DNA of 47,008 nt. It comes from Treponema_I sp045599005 (GTDB taxonomy: Bacteria > Spirochaetota > Spirochaetia > Treponematales > Treponemataceae). Numbering within the stretch: the first letter of the stretch is position 1; every line of letters begins with the position of its first letter. The notes under the pieces were generated by a model. That model was not told the origin of the DNA, did no database searches, and was given only the letters and a program-made list of their open reading frames with translations. This document shows, piece after piece, positions 24,234-32,966 of this stretch. The stretch spans positions 1 through 47,008 of the forward strand of contig JAZRVF010000013.1 of NCBI GenBank assembly GCA_045599005.1. Reading direction: 5' to 3'. Position numbers and translations under genes: made by a program.

Positions 24234-26541
24234 AAACAGCCTCCATATCAAGATGCTTTCTCATCTCTTCCGCAAGAAGATTGTACTGTGATTCCTTAAA
24301 GGCTCTGTGGTCAAAGGTTTTTCCCGTAAGTTCAAGGCCTTTTTTCTCCGCGATTCTGCTGCACAGAGAGAAAGCAATGTCACCTTCGTCAAAAAATCCG
24401 TGGATGTAGGAACCGTAGACATTTCCCCAGGAAGCACCGCATGGAAAAGCCTGCACATCTCCTGCCAGCGTTTTTCCCATGTGGATCTCGTAGCCGCTTA
24501 CCGCTTTGTCAGAAAGGCATTCCAGCGGGCCGGACACTTTTCCGGAACTGCACACTGTCTGAGTCCGTGTCTTCTCCTTAAGAAGAACTGTCTCCACATC
24601 AAGAAGTTCCATACCGCGGATCGAGCCGCCTTCCTCCACACCGTAAGGATCCTGGATGCACTTTCCAAGCATCTGGTATCCGCCGCAGATTCCGAAGACA
24701 ATACCGCGCTCACTGAACTTTTTCACAGCGGCTTCCATGCCGTTTTCCCGCATCCACTTCAGATCACTGATGGTGTTTTTGCTTCCCGGCACAATGATCA
24801 TGTCCATTGCGGCAATCTGTTCCGCAGACTTTATGTAATTCAGGCTGACCCCTTCAATTTCCTCAAAAACGTTCATATCGGTAAAGTTTGAGATTCGTGG
24901 CAGCTTTATGACGCCTATGTTCACAATTCCTGCGCTGTGATTTTCAAAGCGTGTGGAAAGGCTGTCCTCGTCATCAATGGAAAGTTTCATGTAAGGCAGG
25001 ACGCCGGTGACAGGAATCCCGCCCATGTCCTCAAGCATTTTTATTCCGCTGTCCAGAAGAGATTTGTCACCGCGGAATTTGTTTATGACAAGACCTTTGA
25101 TCCTTTCACGCTCGGATTTTTCAAGAAGCTGGACCGTTCCAAGCAGCTGGGCAAAAACTCCGCCCCGGTCAATGTCTCCCACAAGAAGAACTGGCGCGTC
25201 CACAAGTTCCGCAAGACCCATGTTCACAATGTCGTTTTTCCTGAGATTGATCTCAGCAGGACTTCCGGCACCTTCAATCACAATTATGTCGTTATCTTCC
25301 TCAAGCCGGTGAAAAGCCCTGAGAATCTCGGGGACAAGCTGTTTCTTGTACTCAAAGTATTCCCGCGCTGGCATGTTCCCGATGACCTCACCGTTCACAA
25401 TCACCTGAGAACCTGAATCCGTCGTGGGTTTCAGCAGAATGGGATTCATCTCCACTCTGGGTTCCACGCCCGCCGCCTCCGCCTGCATTACCTGAGCCCG
25501 TCCCATCTCAAAACCGTCACGGGTGATATAGGAATTCAAAGCCATGTTCTGGGATTTAAAAGGCGCAACCCTGTAGCCATCCTGTCTGAAAATCCTGCAG
25601 AGACCTGCGACAACAAGACTTTTTCCTGCATTGCTCATTGTGCCCTGAACCATGATGACTTTTGTTTTTTTATGGGCGCATCCCTTACGGGTCGGGCTTT
25701 CCGTGGTTCCGGTGTCTGACGCACCTCCATTGTTCGCAGCAGGCTGCTTCACAACGGCTCCGCCGCCACTACAATCCCTTGCGCAGTCCCAGATCATCAT
25801 TCCTGTCTCCGGGTCAAATTCCTCATCTCTGATTCCGTAAAGCTTCTGGATAAAACCGCCTGCAAAAATCTGGTCAGCTGTTCCGGCTTTCACAACCTTT
25901 GTGCCGTCAAGACATAGAATGCTGTCAGAGATTTTCTTCACCAGATCCAGTTCATGCAGAGACATGATTATTGCCTTGTTCTGCTTCTGTGCAAGATTTT
26001 TTATTGTCCTGAGAAAATCCAGTTTGTAGTACATGTCAAGAAATGTGACCGGCTCATCAAGAACAATTGTCTCCGTATCCTGACAGATTGCCCGCGCAAG
26101 CATCACTCTCTGTCTCTGCCCGTCACTGATCTGACTGAAGCTGCTGTCTGCAATGTCCTCGCAGTGTACGGTCCTCATGGCTTCGTCAGTGATCTTCCAG
26201 TCTTCTTCCGAAAGAATTCCCAGACGTCCTGTGTAAGGATATCGGCCTGTTGAAACAACCTCACGCACTGTCATCATCTCAGGATGGATGCGCTCTGTCA
26301 TCACCATGGAAAGATGGCGGGCAACAAAGGCCTCTCTTTCCGTGAAAAGATCCTTGCCTGCAAGAGAAACTGAGCCGCCAAGTGTCTCAAGCTGTTTTGT
26401 GATTGTCTTGAGTACTGTGGATTTTCCTGAGCCGTTGGGTCCTATCAAAGTGAGGATTCTGCCCGGCTCCACAGTGAAGTTTATTCCGTCTATAAGAATT
26501 TTCCTGCCATAACCGACAGAAAGATTTCTGGCTTCAAGCAT
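24193..26541 (-). CDS. Fusion: corrinoid ABC-transporter ATPase + cobyric acid synthase
   Basis: One 782-residue frame holds two complete enzymes. Residues 1-252 are a FecE/BtuD-type ABC ATPase: Walker A GPNGSGKS (34-41), signature QISDGQRQRV, Walker B TIVLDEP, and a switch histidine in MSLHELDL. Residues 253-292 are a low-complexity Gly/Ala/Thr/Ser linker. Residues 293-782 are CbiP/CobQ, which amidates four side chains of adenosylcobyrinate diamide: P-loop-like GTMSNAGKS (300-308), FKSQNMALNSY, and an amidotransferase domain with the nucleophile in FGICGGYQMLG and histidine in YGSYIHGF. It overlaps the permease gene by 8 nt. No frameshift or stop separates the halves, so the fusion looks genuine. 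Confidence 0.92.
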   Translation of the reverse strand: MLEARNLSVGYGRKILIDGINFTVEPGRILTLIGPNGSGKSTVLKTITKQLETLGGSVSLAGKDLFTEREAFVARHLSMVMTERIHPEMMTVREVVSTGRYPYTGRLGILSEEDWKITDEAMRTVHCEDIADSSFSQISDGQRQRVMLARAICQDTETIVLDEPVTFLDMYYKLDFLRTIKNLAQKQNKAIIMSLHELDLVKKISDSILCLDGTKVVKAGTADQIFAGGFIQKLYGIRDEEFDPETGMMIWDCARDCSGGGAVVKQPAANNGGASDTGTTESPTRKGCAHKKTKVIMVQGTMSNAGKSLVVAGLCRIFRQDGYRVAPFKSQNMALNSYITRDGFEMGRAQVMQAEAAGVEPRVEMNPILLKPTTDSGSQVIVNGEVIGNMPAREYFEYKKQLVPEILRAFHRLEEDNDIIVIEGAGSPAEINLRKNDIVNMGLAELVDAPVLLVGDIDRGGVFAQLLGTVQLLEKSERERIKGLVINKFRGDKSLLDSGIKMLEDMGGIPVTGVLPYMKLSIDDEDSLSTRFENHSAGIVNIGVIKLPRISNFTDMNVFEEIEGVSLNYIKSAEQIAAMDMIIVPGSKNTISDLKWMRENGMEAAVKKFSERGIVFGICGGYQMLGKCIQDPYGVEEGGSIRGMELLDVETVLLKEKTRTQTVCSSGKVSGPLECLSDKAVSGYEIHMGKTLAGDVQAFPCGASWGNVYGSYIHGFFDEGDIAFSLCSRIAEKKGLELTGKTFDHRAFKESQYNLLAEEMRKHLDMEAVYGILEQQDKSQLG

Positions 26542-27547
26542 CGGAACCGCCTCCTTTTCTGTGAACCATCATGGAGATTACCACAGGCACAAGGAAAAAA
26601 GCAGTTACTGTGCTTATGCTCAGTTCTGTGGGCGCAAAAACTGATCTTGCTATTCCGTCGCAGAAAAGTGTGATGGCACCGCCACCCAGAAAGCAGCCGG
26701 GAATAAGCACCAGAGGTTTTGCAGTTTTTGTGATTGATTTTATCAGATGGGGAACTGCAATGCCCACAAAACTTATGGGGCCGGCAAAAGCGGTCACGCA
26801 GCCTGCAAGAAGTGTAGAAAGAATTATCAGTGCGATCCGGAGGGCAGTGATGTTTACGCCCATGTTTCTTGCGTAGTTTTCTCCAAGCTGGAATGCTCCG
26901 ATGGGTTTTGAAAGAAAGATTGAGAATACCAGCACAGCAGAAATCAGCACTGACATTATGAGTATGTCGTTCCAGCCGGTTCCCGAGAAACTTCCCAGGG
27001 ACCAGTTGTGAAGGTTCACGATGTTTGAATCACTTGCGAAAGTGACGAAAAAGTCGGTTACGGCTGAACAGATATAGCCGATCAGTATGCCGCAGACCAC
27101 AAGAACCGACATGTTCCTGACTTTAAGAGAAAGGGCCAGCACAATGGTCATTGCAAGCAGTGAACCGAGAAATGCGGCGACAACCATGCCGATTGAGGAA
27201 ATTGCGATGCCTGCGTTGAGGAAGAAAATCATTGTCATGGCGACACAGAGTTTTGCACCGGAAGAAATGCCCAGCACAAAGGGTCCTGCAATAGGATTGG
27301 CAAAAAATGTCTGGAGCAGGAAGCCGGAGACAGAAAGGGCCCCGCCCAGAAGCACTGCCGCAAGAATCCGCGGAAGCCTTATGTCCAGAAGAACACGGGC
27401 AACTGTTCCATCAGAGCCGCCGGGTGAGAAAAGTGCCGCAAGATCCCCCGGTGTCACATGCACGCTTCCTGTAAGCAGATTGCCCAGAATCAGCAGAAAG
27501 AGAAGAATCAGAATTGCGGCAAAAGAAATGGTGTATCGCTTTTTCAT
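26534..27547 (-). CDS. btuC: FecCD/BtuC-type ABC transporter permease
   Basis: This 337-residue protein is a FecCD-family permease with about nine or ten membrane segments. Family motifs are RLPRILAAVLLGGALSVSG near the start, NPIAGPFVLGISSGA, and the late GPISFVGIAVPHL that contacts the ATPase. It lies between the binding-protein gene and the ATPase half of the fusion, so all three parts of a corrinoid importer are adjacent. Siderophore or haem uptake is the alternative, but the riboswitch and the neighbouring cobalamin genes favour a corrinoid. Confidence 0.88.
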   Translation of the reverse strand: MKKRYTISFAAILILLFLLILGNLLTGSVHVTPGDLAALFSPGGSDGTVARVLLDIRLPRILAAVLLGGALSVSGFLLQTFFANPIAGPFVLGISSGAKLCVAMTMIFFLNAGIAISSIGMVVAAFLGSLLAMTIVLALSLKVRNMSVLVVCGILIGYICSAVTDFFVTFASDSNIVNLHNWSLGSFSGTGWNDILIMSVLISAVLVFSIFLSKPIGAFQLGENYARNMGVNITALRIALIILSTLLAGCVTAFAGPISFVGIAVPHLIKSITKTAKPLVLIPGCFLGGGAITLFCDGIARSVFAPTELSISTVTAFFLVPVVISMMVHRKGGGSDA

Positions 27548-28746
27548 CGGATTTTCACAAGGTACTGAAGATTGTCCTCATTGTCAGCACCATTCATGAT
27601 CCTGTTAAGATCAAGCATAAAGCCGACAGTGCCGGTTGTCTCCTGAAAAAAGGTTCTGTCAGTGCAGTAGACACTGCCGTTCCTGAAAGCCTTGAAATCC
27701 TTGATCAGGGGATACTTCTCAAGCAGCTGCCTTCTGTCAGAGATCATTCCGTCAATTGTGGAATTGTAGATAAGAATGTCTGCGTCTTTTGCAGTGATGT
27801 AGAAATCCTCTGACTGCATGTTCATGGTGGAAAGGGCACTGTCTTCCTCCAGATCCGGGGCTTCAAGAAAATATCTTCCGCCGGCCATCTGAATGGATTC
27901 GGCAATGTAGTCTCCCGGTTTACGCACATTTACGGCACCGTTTGATGCCACATAAAAGAATGCGACTGTTTTTTCAGTGCTGCGGAATTTTTCCAAAGAG
28001 GAGAATTCCTGGATCCGGGCATTGAAGAAATCTTCCGCTTCTTTCTCTCTGTCAAAAAGAAGGCCGTAAAGTTTTATCCATTCCAGTTTTCCCAAAGGAT
28101 TTTTTTCGTAAGAGGATTTTTCCACGATAACAGGAATGCCCAGCTGTTCAAGTTTTTCCTTGACTTCCGGCTTGTGGTAGATCATCGTGTTCTGGATTGA
28201 AAGATCCGCTCTGCTGCTGTAAAGAATCTCGTAGTCCGGCGCACTGTATTTTCCCGCGTAGACAAGAGAACCTTCCTCCATTGCCCGCACTGCTTCGGAA
28301 AGATACCAGCTGTCTTTTTTTGTCCCGGAAAACTTCACTTTGTCCAGCACATCAAGTTTGATAAGAAAATCCATCACGGAAGTGGAGACAAGATAAGTTT
28401 TATCCAGCGGTTTCTGCAGCACCGAATAATCTGCGGGAATATTTCCCGGGACAGGGGCGTTTTCTTCTATAATAAGCACCGGTTTTTCCCCATTGATTCT
28501 CACAAGGGAATAACCGGCTGAATTCTTTGGATCAGCTGAGTCCTGGGCATCGGAAGTTTTATGGATTGAGAACTGCTGTGCGTAGGAAATGTCAGTGCTT
28601 TCCGTAAACTCAAGCGCGGAGAAATCAATTTCTGGGTTTTCCTGCTCTGACACTTCCTGCCTGCTGCAGGCAGAAAGCGAAAGAATCAGAACAAGAGTGA
28701 TTGAACTGAGAATTTTTTTAATAGATGATTCCAATTGTATACTCAA
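27544..28746 (-). CDS. btuF: ABC transporter substrate-binding lipoprotein (BtuF/FecB type)
   Basis: This protein of about 400 residues has a lipoprotein signal with the lipobox LSLSAC, then a polar linker and a FecB/BtuF-type periplasmic-binding fold (about 120-390; segments VSTSVMDFLIKLD, KFSGTKKDSWY and IYHKPEVKEKLEQLGIPV). It would capture corrinoid outside the membrane for the adjacent permease. The start is uncertain: only TTG codons are available (28746 or 28734), both inside the 3' end of the CbiK-like gene, which implies coupled translation. Specificity for corrinoid is inferred from the riboswitch and neighbours. Confidence 0.82.
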   Translation of the reverse strand: MSIQLESSIKKILSSITLVLILSLSACSRQEVSEQENPEIDFSALEFTESTDISYAQQFSIHKTSDAQDSADPKNSAGYSLVRINGEKPVLIIEENAPVPGNIPADYSVLQKPLDKTYLVSTSVMDFLIKLDVLDKVKFSGTKKDSWYLSEAVRAMEEGSLVYAGKYSAPDYEILYSSRADLSIQNTMIYHKPEVKEKLEQLGIPVIVEKSSYEKNPLGKLEWIKLYGLLFDREKEAEDFFNARIQEFSSLEKFRSTEKTVAFFYVASNGAVNVRKPGDYIAESIQMAGGRYFLEAPDLEEDSALSTMNMQSEDFYITAKDADILIYNSTIDGMISDRRQLLEKYPLIKDFKAFRNGSVYCTDRTFFQETTGTVGFMLDLNRIMNGADNEDNLQYLVKIR

Positions 28747-30547
28747 TTTCGTGAGGATTTCCCATCGCGGTTGTATTTGCGATCACATCAAGAGGTTTTG
28801 ATGTGTCAGACACAGGAAATGTAAAAGTTGATTTTGATCCTGGAGTCTGGTTCAGGTATTTTACACCGTCAACAATCATATAATCGTAGTTGGAGCTTGT
28901 CCACACGACTGTCATCATTGCAACGCCATCTGAAACCTTCACTCTGGCAGGTGAATTGATCCTGACTTTGCCTGTGCCTCCTGAGAGCAGTACCGCAACT
29001 TCATGATCGCCTTCAGCAAGTCCGGGTTTTTCCGCAATGTCTGTGACTGAGACTTTGTGGTCATACCAGACACCTTTTTTCCCGATCAGTGCAAGATCAA
29101 ATTCTCCGTTCAGTTTTGTGACGGGAATGTCAAAGCCGTATACAGTCTCTGTAAGCCCGTCCTCATAGGTCACAGAATCTTCAGTGGGCTGCAGCCAGTT
29201 TGCCTCGTCTGTCTTGGCATCCTCTGCTTTTCCTGAATAAAGGTTCAGGATGCTTTTGCTTGCAAGTGAGACGTGAAAAATCATCTTTCCGTCAAAAACA
29301 CTTAAAGTTCCTTTTCCCTTTGTGGCTTCGCTTGCATGGAACATTGAGCTGTCCGTATTGAATGAAGCGAGATAAAGACCGTCATCCAGTCCGAATCCAA
29401 GTTTTTTCAGGGCTGCCTCAGTGTGTGCAATGTAAAGGGCCTGGACTTCAGGAATTCTTCCAAGGCCTTCAATCTGGCATTCAACGGAGTCAAAAGCTTG
29501 TGAAGCAAGGAACATGGACTTCCATGAATCTTCATCATCGCCTGCCATGTCATTGTTCGCATGGTCACCGGCAACCACCATCAGCGGACGGAGAATCACC
29601 TTCCTGTAACCGGCTTCCTTAACTGCCTCGATCACTTCCTCACAGGCTGTCTCCTCCGGTTCGCCTTCAACTGTACCGATGAAGACATTGCGGTAAGAAA
29701 GTTTCGCCATCTGTGTGGCCATCTGGCTGTAACTGACTTTTGCAGTGTGTGATGTTCCGTGTCCCATGAGGACGAATGCAACTCCTGCATCTGCGGCCTC
29801 TGCGGCGGAACTGAATCCTGCGCTTTCCACGGCAGCCTTTGTGACTGCAACTGCAACCGCCTGTTTGTCAGCGTTTACAACTGAGGCATTTTTTCCCACT
29901 TCGCCAAGAAGAGGTTCCGCAACTGCCAGAGACTCAAATCTGTCAGCATATTTTTCCAATGCCTCGCAGAGTTCGTCGTATTCGGCGCCGTGCATAAGGT
30001 GAGTAGGCTGGATGACCAGGTTTTTCACACCGTTGGCAACTGCCCGTGAGAGAGCCTGGTCCATGTTGTCAATTTTTTCGTTCTCACGTGCCTGAACGTG
30101 ATTTATGATGATCTGCGCTGTAAATGCGCGGCGCACTGACCAGCCAGGATTTGCGGCCTGGATTGCTTTCTCAATGCCGTATATGTCTTCTGCGCGGCTG
30201 TCATTGAATGATGTTCCGAAACTTACCACGAGAATCTCGTTCTCACCGATTCCGTCCTGATTGAGGGGATTGTCTTTTGAGGCGTCTCCTGTATCACGGC
30301 CGAAGTAATCCGGATCAGCTTCCTCGCCTTCAACAAGTGCTTTCTGGGCATCGGTAAGTGCGTCCCATGCCTTTTTTGCGGCGGCGCACTGTTCATCAGT
30401 TCTTTCCGTGCGTTCCTGTACATAAATTGCGTCGATGAGAGCTGCCACTTTATCAGCAGCTTTCCTGTCTCTTGCCGATCTGTCACAGCCTGTAAGTGTA
30501 AAAACCAACGCTGCACAGATCAAAGTGATGAAAAGGTTTTTTTTCAT
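28718..30547 (-). CDS. cbiK: CbiK-like cobaltochelatase lipoprotein with C-terminal repeat domains
   Basis: The 609-residue protein starts with a lipoprotein signal (MKKNLFITLI, lipobox LTGC, Cys21), so it should sit outside the cytoplasmic membrane. Residues about 104-385 are a CbiK chelatase: VVSFGTSFNDSR, catalytic-type histidines in QPTHLMHGAEY (His183, His186), MGHGTSHT, and His329 in VAGDHANND. CbiK inserts cobalt into sirohydrochlorin in the anaerobic pathway. Residues about 390-609 add two beta-rich segments that resemble each other, including TVVWTSSNYDYMIVDG, of a kind I recall as separate secreted proteins near metal or haem transporters. The ATG at 30547 is chosen because it begins the signal peptide. 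It is the first gene after the riboswitch and abuts the importer genes. Confidence 0.85.
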   Translation of the reverse strand: MKKNLFITLICAALVFTLTGCDRSARDRKAADKVAALIDAIYVQERTERTDEQCAAAKKAWDALTDAQKALVEGEEADPDYFGRDTGDASKDNPLNQDGIGENEILVVSFGTSFNDSRAEDIYGIEKAIQAANPGWSVRRAFTAQIIINHVQARENEKIDNMDQALSRAVANGVKNLVIQPTHLMHGAEYDELCEALEKYADRFESLAVAEPLLGEVGKNASVVNADKQAVAVAVTKAAVESAGFSSAAEAADAGVAFVLMGHGTSHTAKVSYSQMATQMAKLSYRNVFIGTVEGEPEETACEEVIEAVKEAGYRKVILRPLMVVAGDHANNDMAGDDEDSWKSMFLASQAFDSVECQIEGLGRIPEVQALYIAHTEAALKKLGFGLDDGLYLASFNTDSSMFHASEATKGKGTLSVFDGKMIFHVSLASKSILNLYSGKAEDAKTDEANWLQPTEDSVTYEDGLTETVYGFDIPVTKLNGEFDLALIGKKGVWYDHKVSVTDIAEKPGLAEGDHEVAVLLSGGTGKVRINSPARVKVSDGVAMMTVVWTSSNYDYMIVDGVKYLNQTPGSKSTFTFPVSDTSKPLDVIANTTAMGNPHEIEYTIGIIY

Positions 30548-30593
30548 ATTCTGCCTTTTTTCTCGTTTTATCAAAATCTGCAACGCAGATCTG

Positions 30594-30641
30594 TCAAAAA
30601 AAATTGCCCTGGGCTTCCGTCACCGAAAACACAGGGCAATT
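30594..30641 (-). terminator. Intrinsic terminator in the cobalamin leader
   Basis: Read on the minus strand, AATTGCCCTG (30641-30632) pairs perfectly with CAGGGCAATT (30611-30602) and is followed by a run of T. It lies after the riboswitch and about 50 nt before the cbiK start, so it is a good candidate for the switchable terminator. A small hairpin, ATCTGC/GCAGAT (30576-30590), lies between it and the start codon. Confidence 0.75.
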
Positions 30642-30840
30642 GATTCACTGAGTTTAAAATAATTCCCATCAATCAGAAGGCAGACCTCTGCAATCCTGAA
30701 TCAGCTGGGCTGGCAAAGTCTCAGAGGCACGCTTCGCCGCCCCAGAAACTGAAAACCCTAGAGGCAGCGTCAAAATGAGAAAAATAGTAAATGAGTACGA
30801 TCAATTGCTCGTGATCCGGAATTTCTTCCTGTACTATCAT

Positions 30841-31012
30841 AGCTGGCAGGTTTCCTGACTTAAGGATCACCGCTTCTGCCAGACCTTCCCAGATAAAATC
30901 CAGTGGCGTAAAATTATGGCAGAAACTCCCCATTCACAGTGACGAGATCGTGCAGGATTCCAACCTGCTTCCCTTTTGACTGATTCTTGCCTGTGGCAGA
31001 CCAGCACCAGCT
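30841..31012 (-). promoter_or_regulatory. Cobalamin riboswitch aptamer
   Basis: On the minus strand the aptamer shows, in order, AAGGGAAGC, GGTTGGAATCCTGC, CGTCACTGTGAA, GCCACTGG, GGGAAGG and the B12 box AAGTCAGGAAACCTGCC (about 30861-30845). The ends pair through AGCTGG/CCAGCT (31012-31007 with 30846-30841) as the closing helix. Binding of adenosylcobalamin would repress the downstream transporter and synthesis operon. Confidence 0.93.
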
Positions 31013-31024
31013 ACTGCTCTGCAC

Positions 31025-31053
31025 ACATTAGCACTATTTTTTCTTGAATTCAA
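31025..31053 (-). promoter_or_regulatory. Promoter of the cobalamin operon
   Basis: TTGAAT (31053-31048) and TAATGT (31030-31025) are 17 bp apart on the minus strand. Transcription would start near 31018, just before the riboswitch closing helix, which supports this assignment. Confidence 0.6.
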
Positions 31054-31076
31054 CACGGACTGAGTTTTCCGGGCTT

Positions 31077-31115
31077 TTGAGCGGAATGAACGCAGTGAGT
31101 GCAGTCGAAACATTG
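31077..31115 (+). repeat. Dispersed repeat, TTGAGCG...GCAGTCGAAACATT type
   Basis: The unit starts TTGAGCGGAATGAACGCAGT and ends GTGCAGTCGAAACATTG. It is a variant of the units at 31359-31416 and 38811-38872. It lies just upstream of the cobalamin-operon promoter. Confidence 0.6.
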
Positions 31116-31200
31116 CCAATCGCTGACGCGATGGCCTTTGAGTTTTTCTGAAGAAAAACTCAACAGACTTGTAACATTTGAAACGATTGATGCCATAAAA

Positions 31201-31226
31201 GATCCTTCGACTTCGCTCAGGATGAG
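31201..31226. repeat. Dispersed repeat, GATCCTTCGACTTCGCTCAG type
   Basis: GATCCTTCGACTTCGCTCAG followed by GATGAG. This word (or its complement) is a widespread intergenic repeat in unrelated bacterial genomes and is related to the inverse of the TTGAGCG unit. Confidence 0.6.
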
Positions 31227-31328
31227 ACGGTGTGCGCTCGTGATGACATTGCGTGATGTGCGTGCATGATGACGCGGAGTATGCTCAGGATGAGACGGTG
31301 TGCGCTCGTGATGACATTGCGTGATGTG
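31215..31328. repeat. Tandem 46-bp direct repeat
   Basis: The 46 bases at 31215-31260 (starting GCTCAGGATGAGACGGTG) are repeated exactly at 31283-31328, a 68-bp period with 22 bp between copies. No gene is visible in the 31013-31462 gap beyond these repeats. Confidence 0.8.
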
Positions 31329-31358
31329 TCATGCGCCGCAACGAACGAAGTGAACGCC

Positions 31359-31416
31359 CCTTTGTCATGTTGAGCGGAGCGAACGCAGTGAGCGCAGTCG
31401 AAACATCCCACAAAGG
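31359..31416. repeat. Dispersed repeat with short terminal inverted repeats
   Basis: The unit is bounded by CCTTTGT (31359-31365) and ACAAAGG (31410-31416) and contains TCATGTTGAGCGGAGCGAAC and GCGCAGTCGAAACATC. It lies about 47 bp after the mgtE stop codon. Confidence 0.65.
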
Positions 31417-31462
31417 GAACAAGGCTTTGTCTCCCCTCAGAACAGCAGGGCACTAGCGCCCT

Positions 31463-32836
31463 TTAAAACAGCAGTGCGCTTGCAATACCGAAGTAGACAA
31501 GCAGAGACAGTGCGTCAACAATTGTTGTGATGAAAGGACTTGCCATGACCGCAGGGTCAAAGCCCAGTTTCTTTGCACAAAGAGGCAGCACACAGCCGAT
31601 TGTTTTTGCCACCAGGACTGTCGCTGCCATTGTGGCGCATACAATCAGTCCGATTGTCGCGGTAACGTCCGTATTGCCAAGCAGCAGTCTGTCAACCAGC
31701 ATTATCTTCGCAAAGCACACTGCCGCAAGCACAACACCGCACATCAGCGCAGTAGCAATCTCCTTAAGGACAACTCTCGGCAGGTCCGAGAATTCAATCT
31801 CACCCAGAGAAATGGCACGGATGATTGTGACGGAAGACTGTGATCCGGAATTACCGCCTGTGTCCATAAGCATGGGGATGAATGCAGTCAGCACCACCTG
31901 GACCGCAAGGGCGCTCTCAAAACTTGTGATGATCATTCCTGTGAAAGTTGCGGAGATCATCAGCAGCATGAGCCAGATGATGCGGTGCTTGAACAGATAG
32001 AAAGGACTTGAATGGAGATATGTCTTGTCAGAAGGCGCCATACCGGCCATGATCTCCATATCCTCTGTGGTCTCCTCTTCCATTACTTCAAGAGCATCAT
32101 CAAAGGCAATGATACCTACCATGTTCTGTTCCGTATCAACAACAGGCAGCGCATAAAAGTTGTATTTTGAAAGGAGTCTGGATGCCTCTTCCTGGTCATC
32201 ATGGGTAGAGACGGAGATCACATTGGTCTTCATGATGTCATCAATCAGGATGTCATCACTTTTTGCCAGCAGAAGATCCTTTACAGAAAGCCGGCCGATC
32301 AGCTTTCGTTTTTCGGTCACATAACATGCGTAGAAGGATTTCTTTTCCACACCGGTCTCACGGATCTGTTTTATCGCCTGGCCTACAGTGGTTCCCAGTT
32401 TAAGAGAGACATATTCCGTTGTCATGATTGATCCGGCTGAGTTCTCCGGATACTGCAGAATCTGGTTTATGTCCTTGCGGGTCTCAGGATCCACCTGCTG
32501 AAGGATTCGCGAGACTACATTCGCAGGCATCTCCTCAACAAGGTCAACCGCATCATTTACGTACATCTCATCAAGAATGGCCTTCAGCTCAGAGTCTGAG
32601 AAACTGCGGATCAGAAGTTCCTGATACTCGTTCTCCATCTCCACAAAAGTGTCTGATGCCTTGTCTTTGGGCAGAAGCCTGAAAAGCAGAGGAATGTTTT
32701 TTTCCTCGATCAGCTCAAAAATTGCCGCCAGATCTGACGGAGCCATAAGAACAAGAAAGTCTCTGATGGAAGTATATTTTTTCTCTTCCAGCAATTTGTT
32801 GATTGTGTCTTCAAGTTTTAAATTGAGTTCTGCCAT
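31463..32836 (-). CDS. mgtE: Magnesium transporter
   Basis: MgtE is a homodimeric Mg2+ channel gated by cytoplasmic Mg2+. The 457-residue protein has the superhelical N domain (about 15-130, with MAPSDLAAIFELI and LPKDKASDTF), a CBS pair (about 135-255, with SVKDLLLAKSDD and DALEVMEEETTEDME), and five membrane segments (about 280-457) with the pore-family motif MDTGGNSGSQSS. Full length is present. GGGAG lies about 8 nt before the ATG. Upstream is a leader with its own promoter and a short ORF (see 32967-33186). A TATAAA about 40 nt upstream sits inside a hairpin (32863-32894) and could be a second promoter. Confidence 0.95.
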   Translation of the reverse strand: MAELNLKLEDTINKLLEEKKYTSIRDFLVLMAPSDLAAIFELIEEKNIPLLFRLLPKDKASDTFVEMENEYQELLIRSFSDSELKAILDEMYVNDAVDLVEEMPANVVSRILQQVDPETRKDINQILQYPENSAGSIMTTEYVSLKLGTTVGQAIKQIRETGVEKKSFYACYVTEKRKLIGRLSVKDLLLAKSDDILIDDIMKTNVISVSTHDDQEEASRLLSKYNFYALPVVDTEQNMVGIIAFDDALEVMEEETTEDMEIMAGMAPSDKTYLHSSPFYLFKHRIIWLMLLMISATFTGMIITSFESALAVQVVLTAFIPMLMDTGGNSGSQSSVTIIRAISLGEIEFSDLPRVVLKEIATALMCGVVLAAVCFAKIMLVDRLLLGNTDVTATIGLIVCATMAATVLVAKTIGCVLPLCAKKLGFDPAVMASPFITTIVDALSLLVYFGIASALLF

Positions 32837-32966
32837 CTGAATAACTCCCGGAAAAAGTTTTTGGGCACTTTATAAACTGAAAAAGTAAATGCCCTTGAAA
32901 AAGTCTGGATAATGGGAAAATTGGTTTTCAGAAGCGGAATGTCTGGCTTTGAATATTGAATAGGAA

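Noticed and set aside
30721..30933. Minus-strand 70-codon frame in the cobalamin leader
   Set aside because: It lies across the riboswitch aptamer, which explains the conservation of this stretch.
31215..31328. CRISPR array
   Set aside because: Only two 46-bp copies with a 22-bp interval, no further units and no cas genes.
31217..31453. Minus-strand 78-codon frame downstream of mgtE
   Set aside because: It is made almost wholly of the 46-bp tandem repeat and dispersed repeats.
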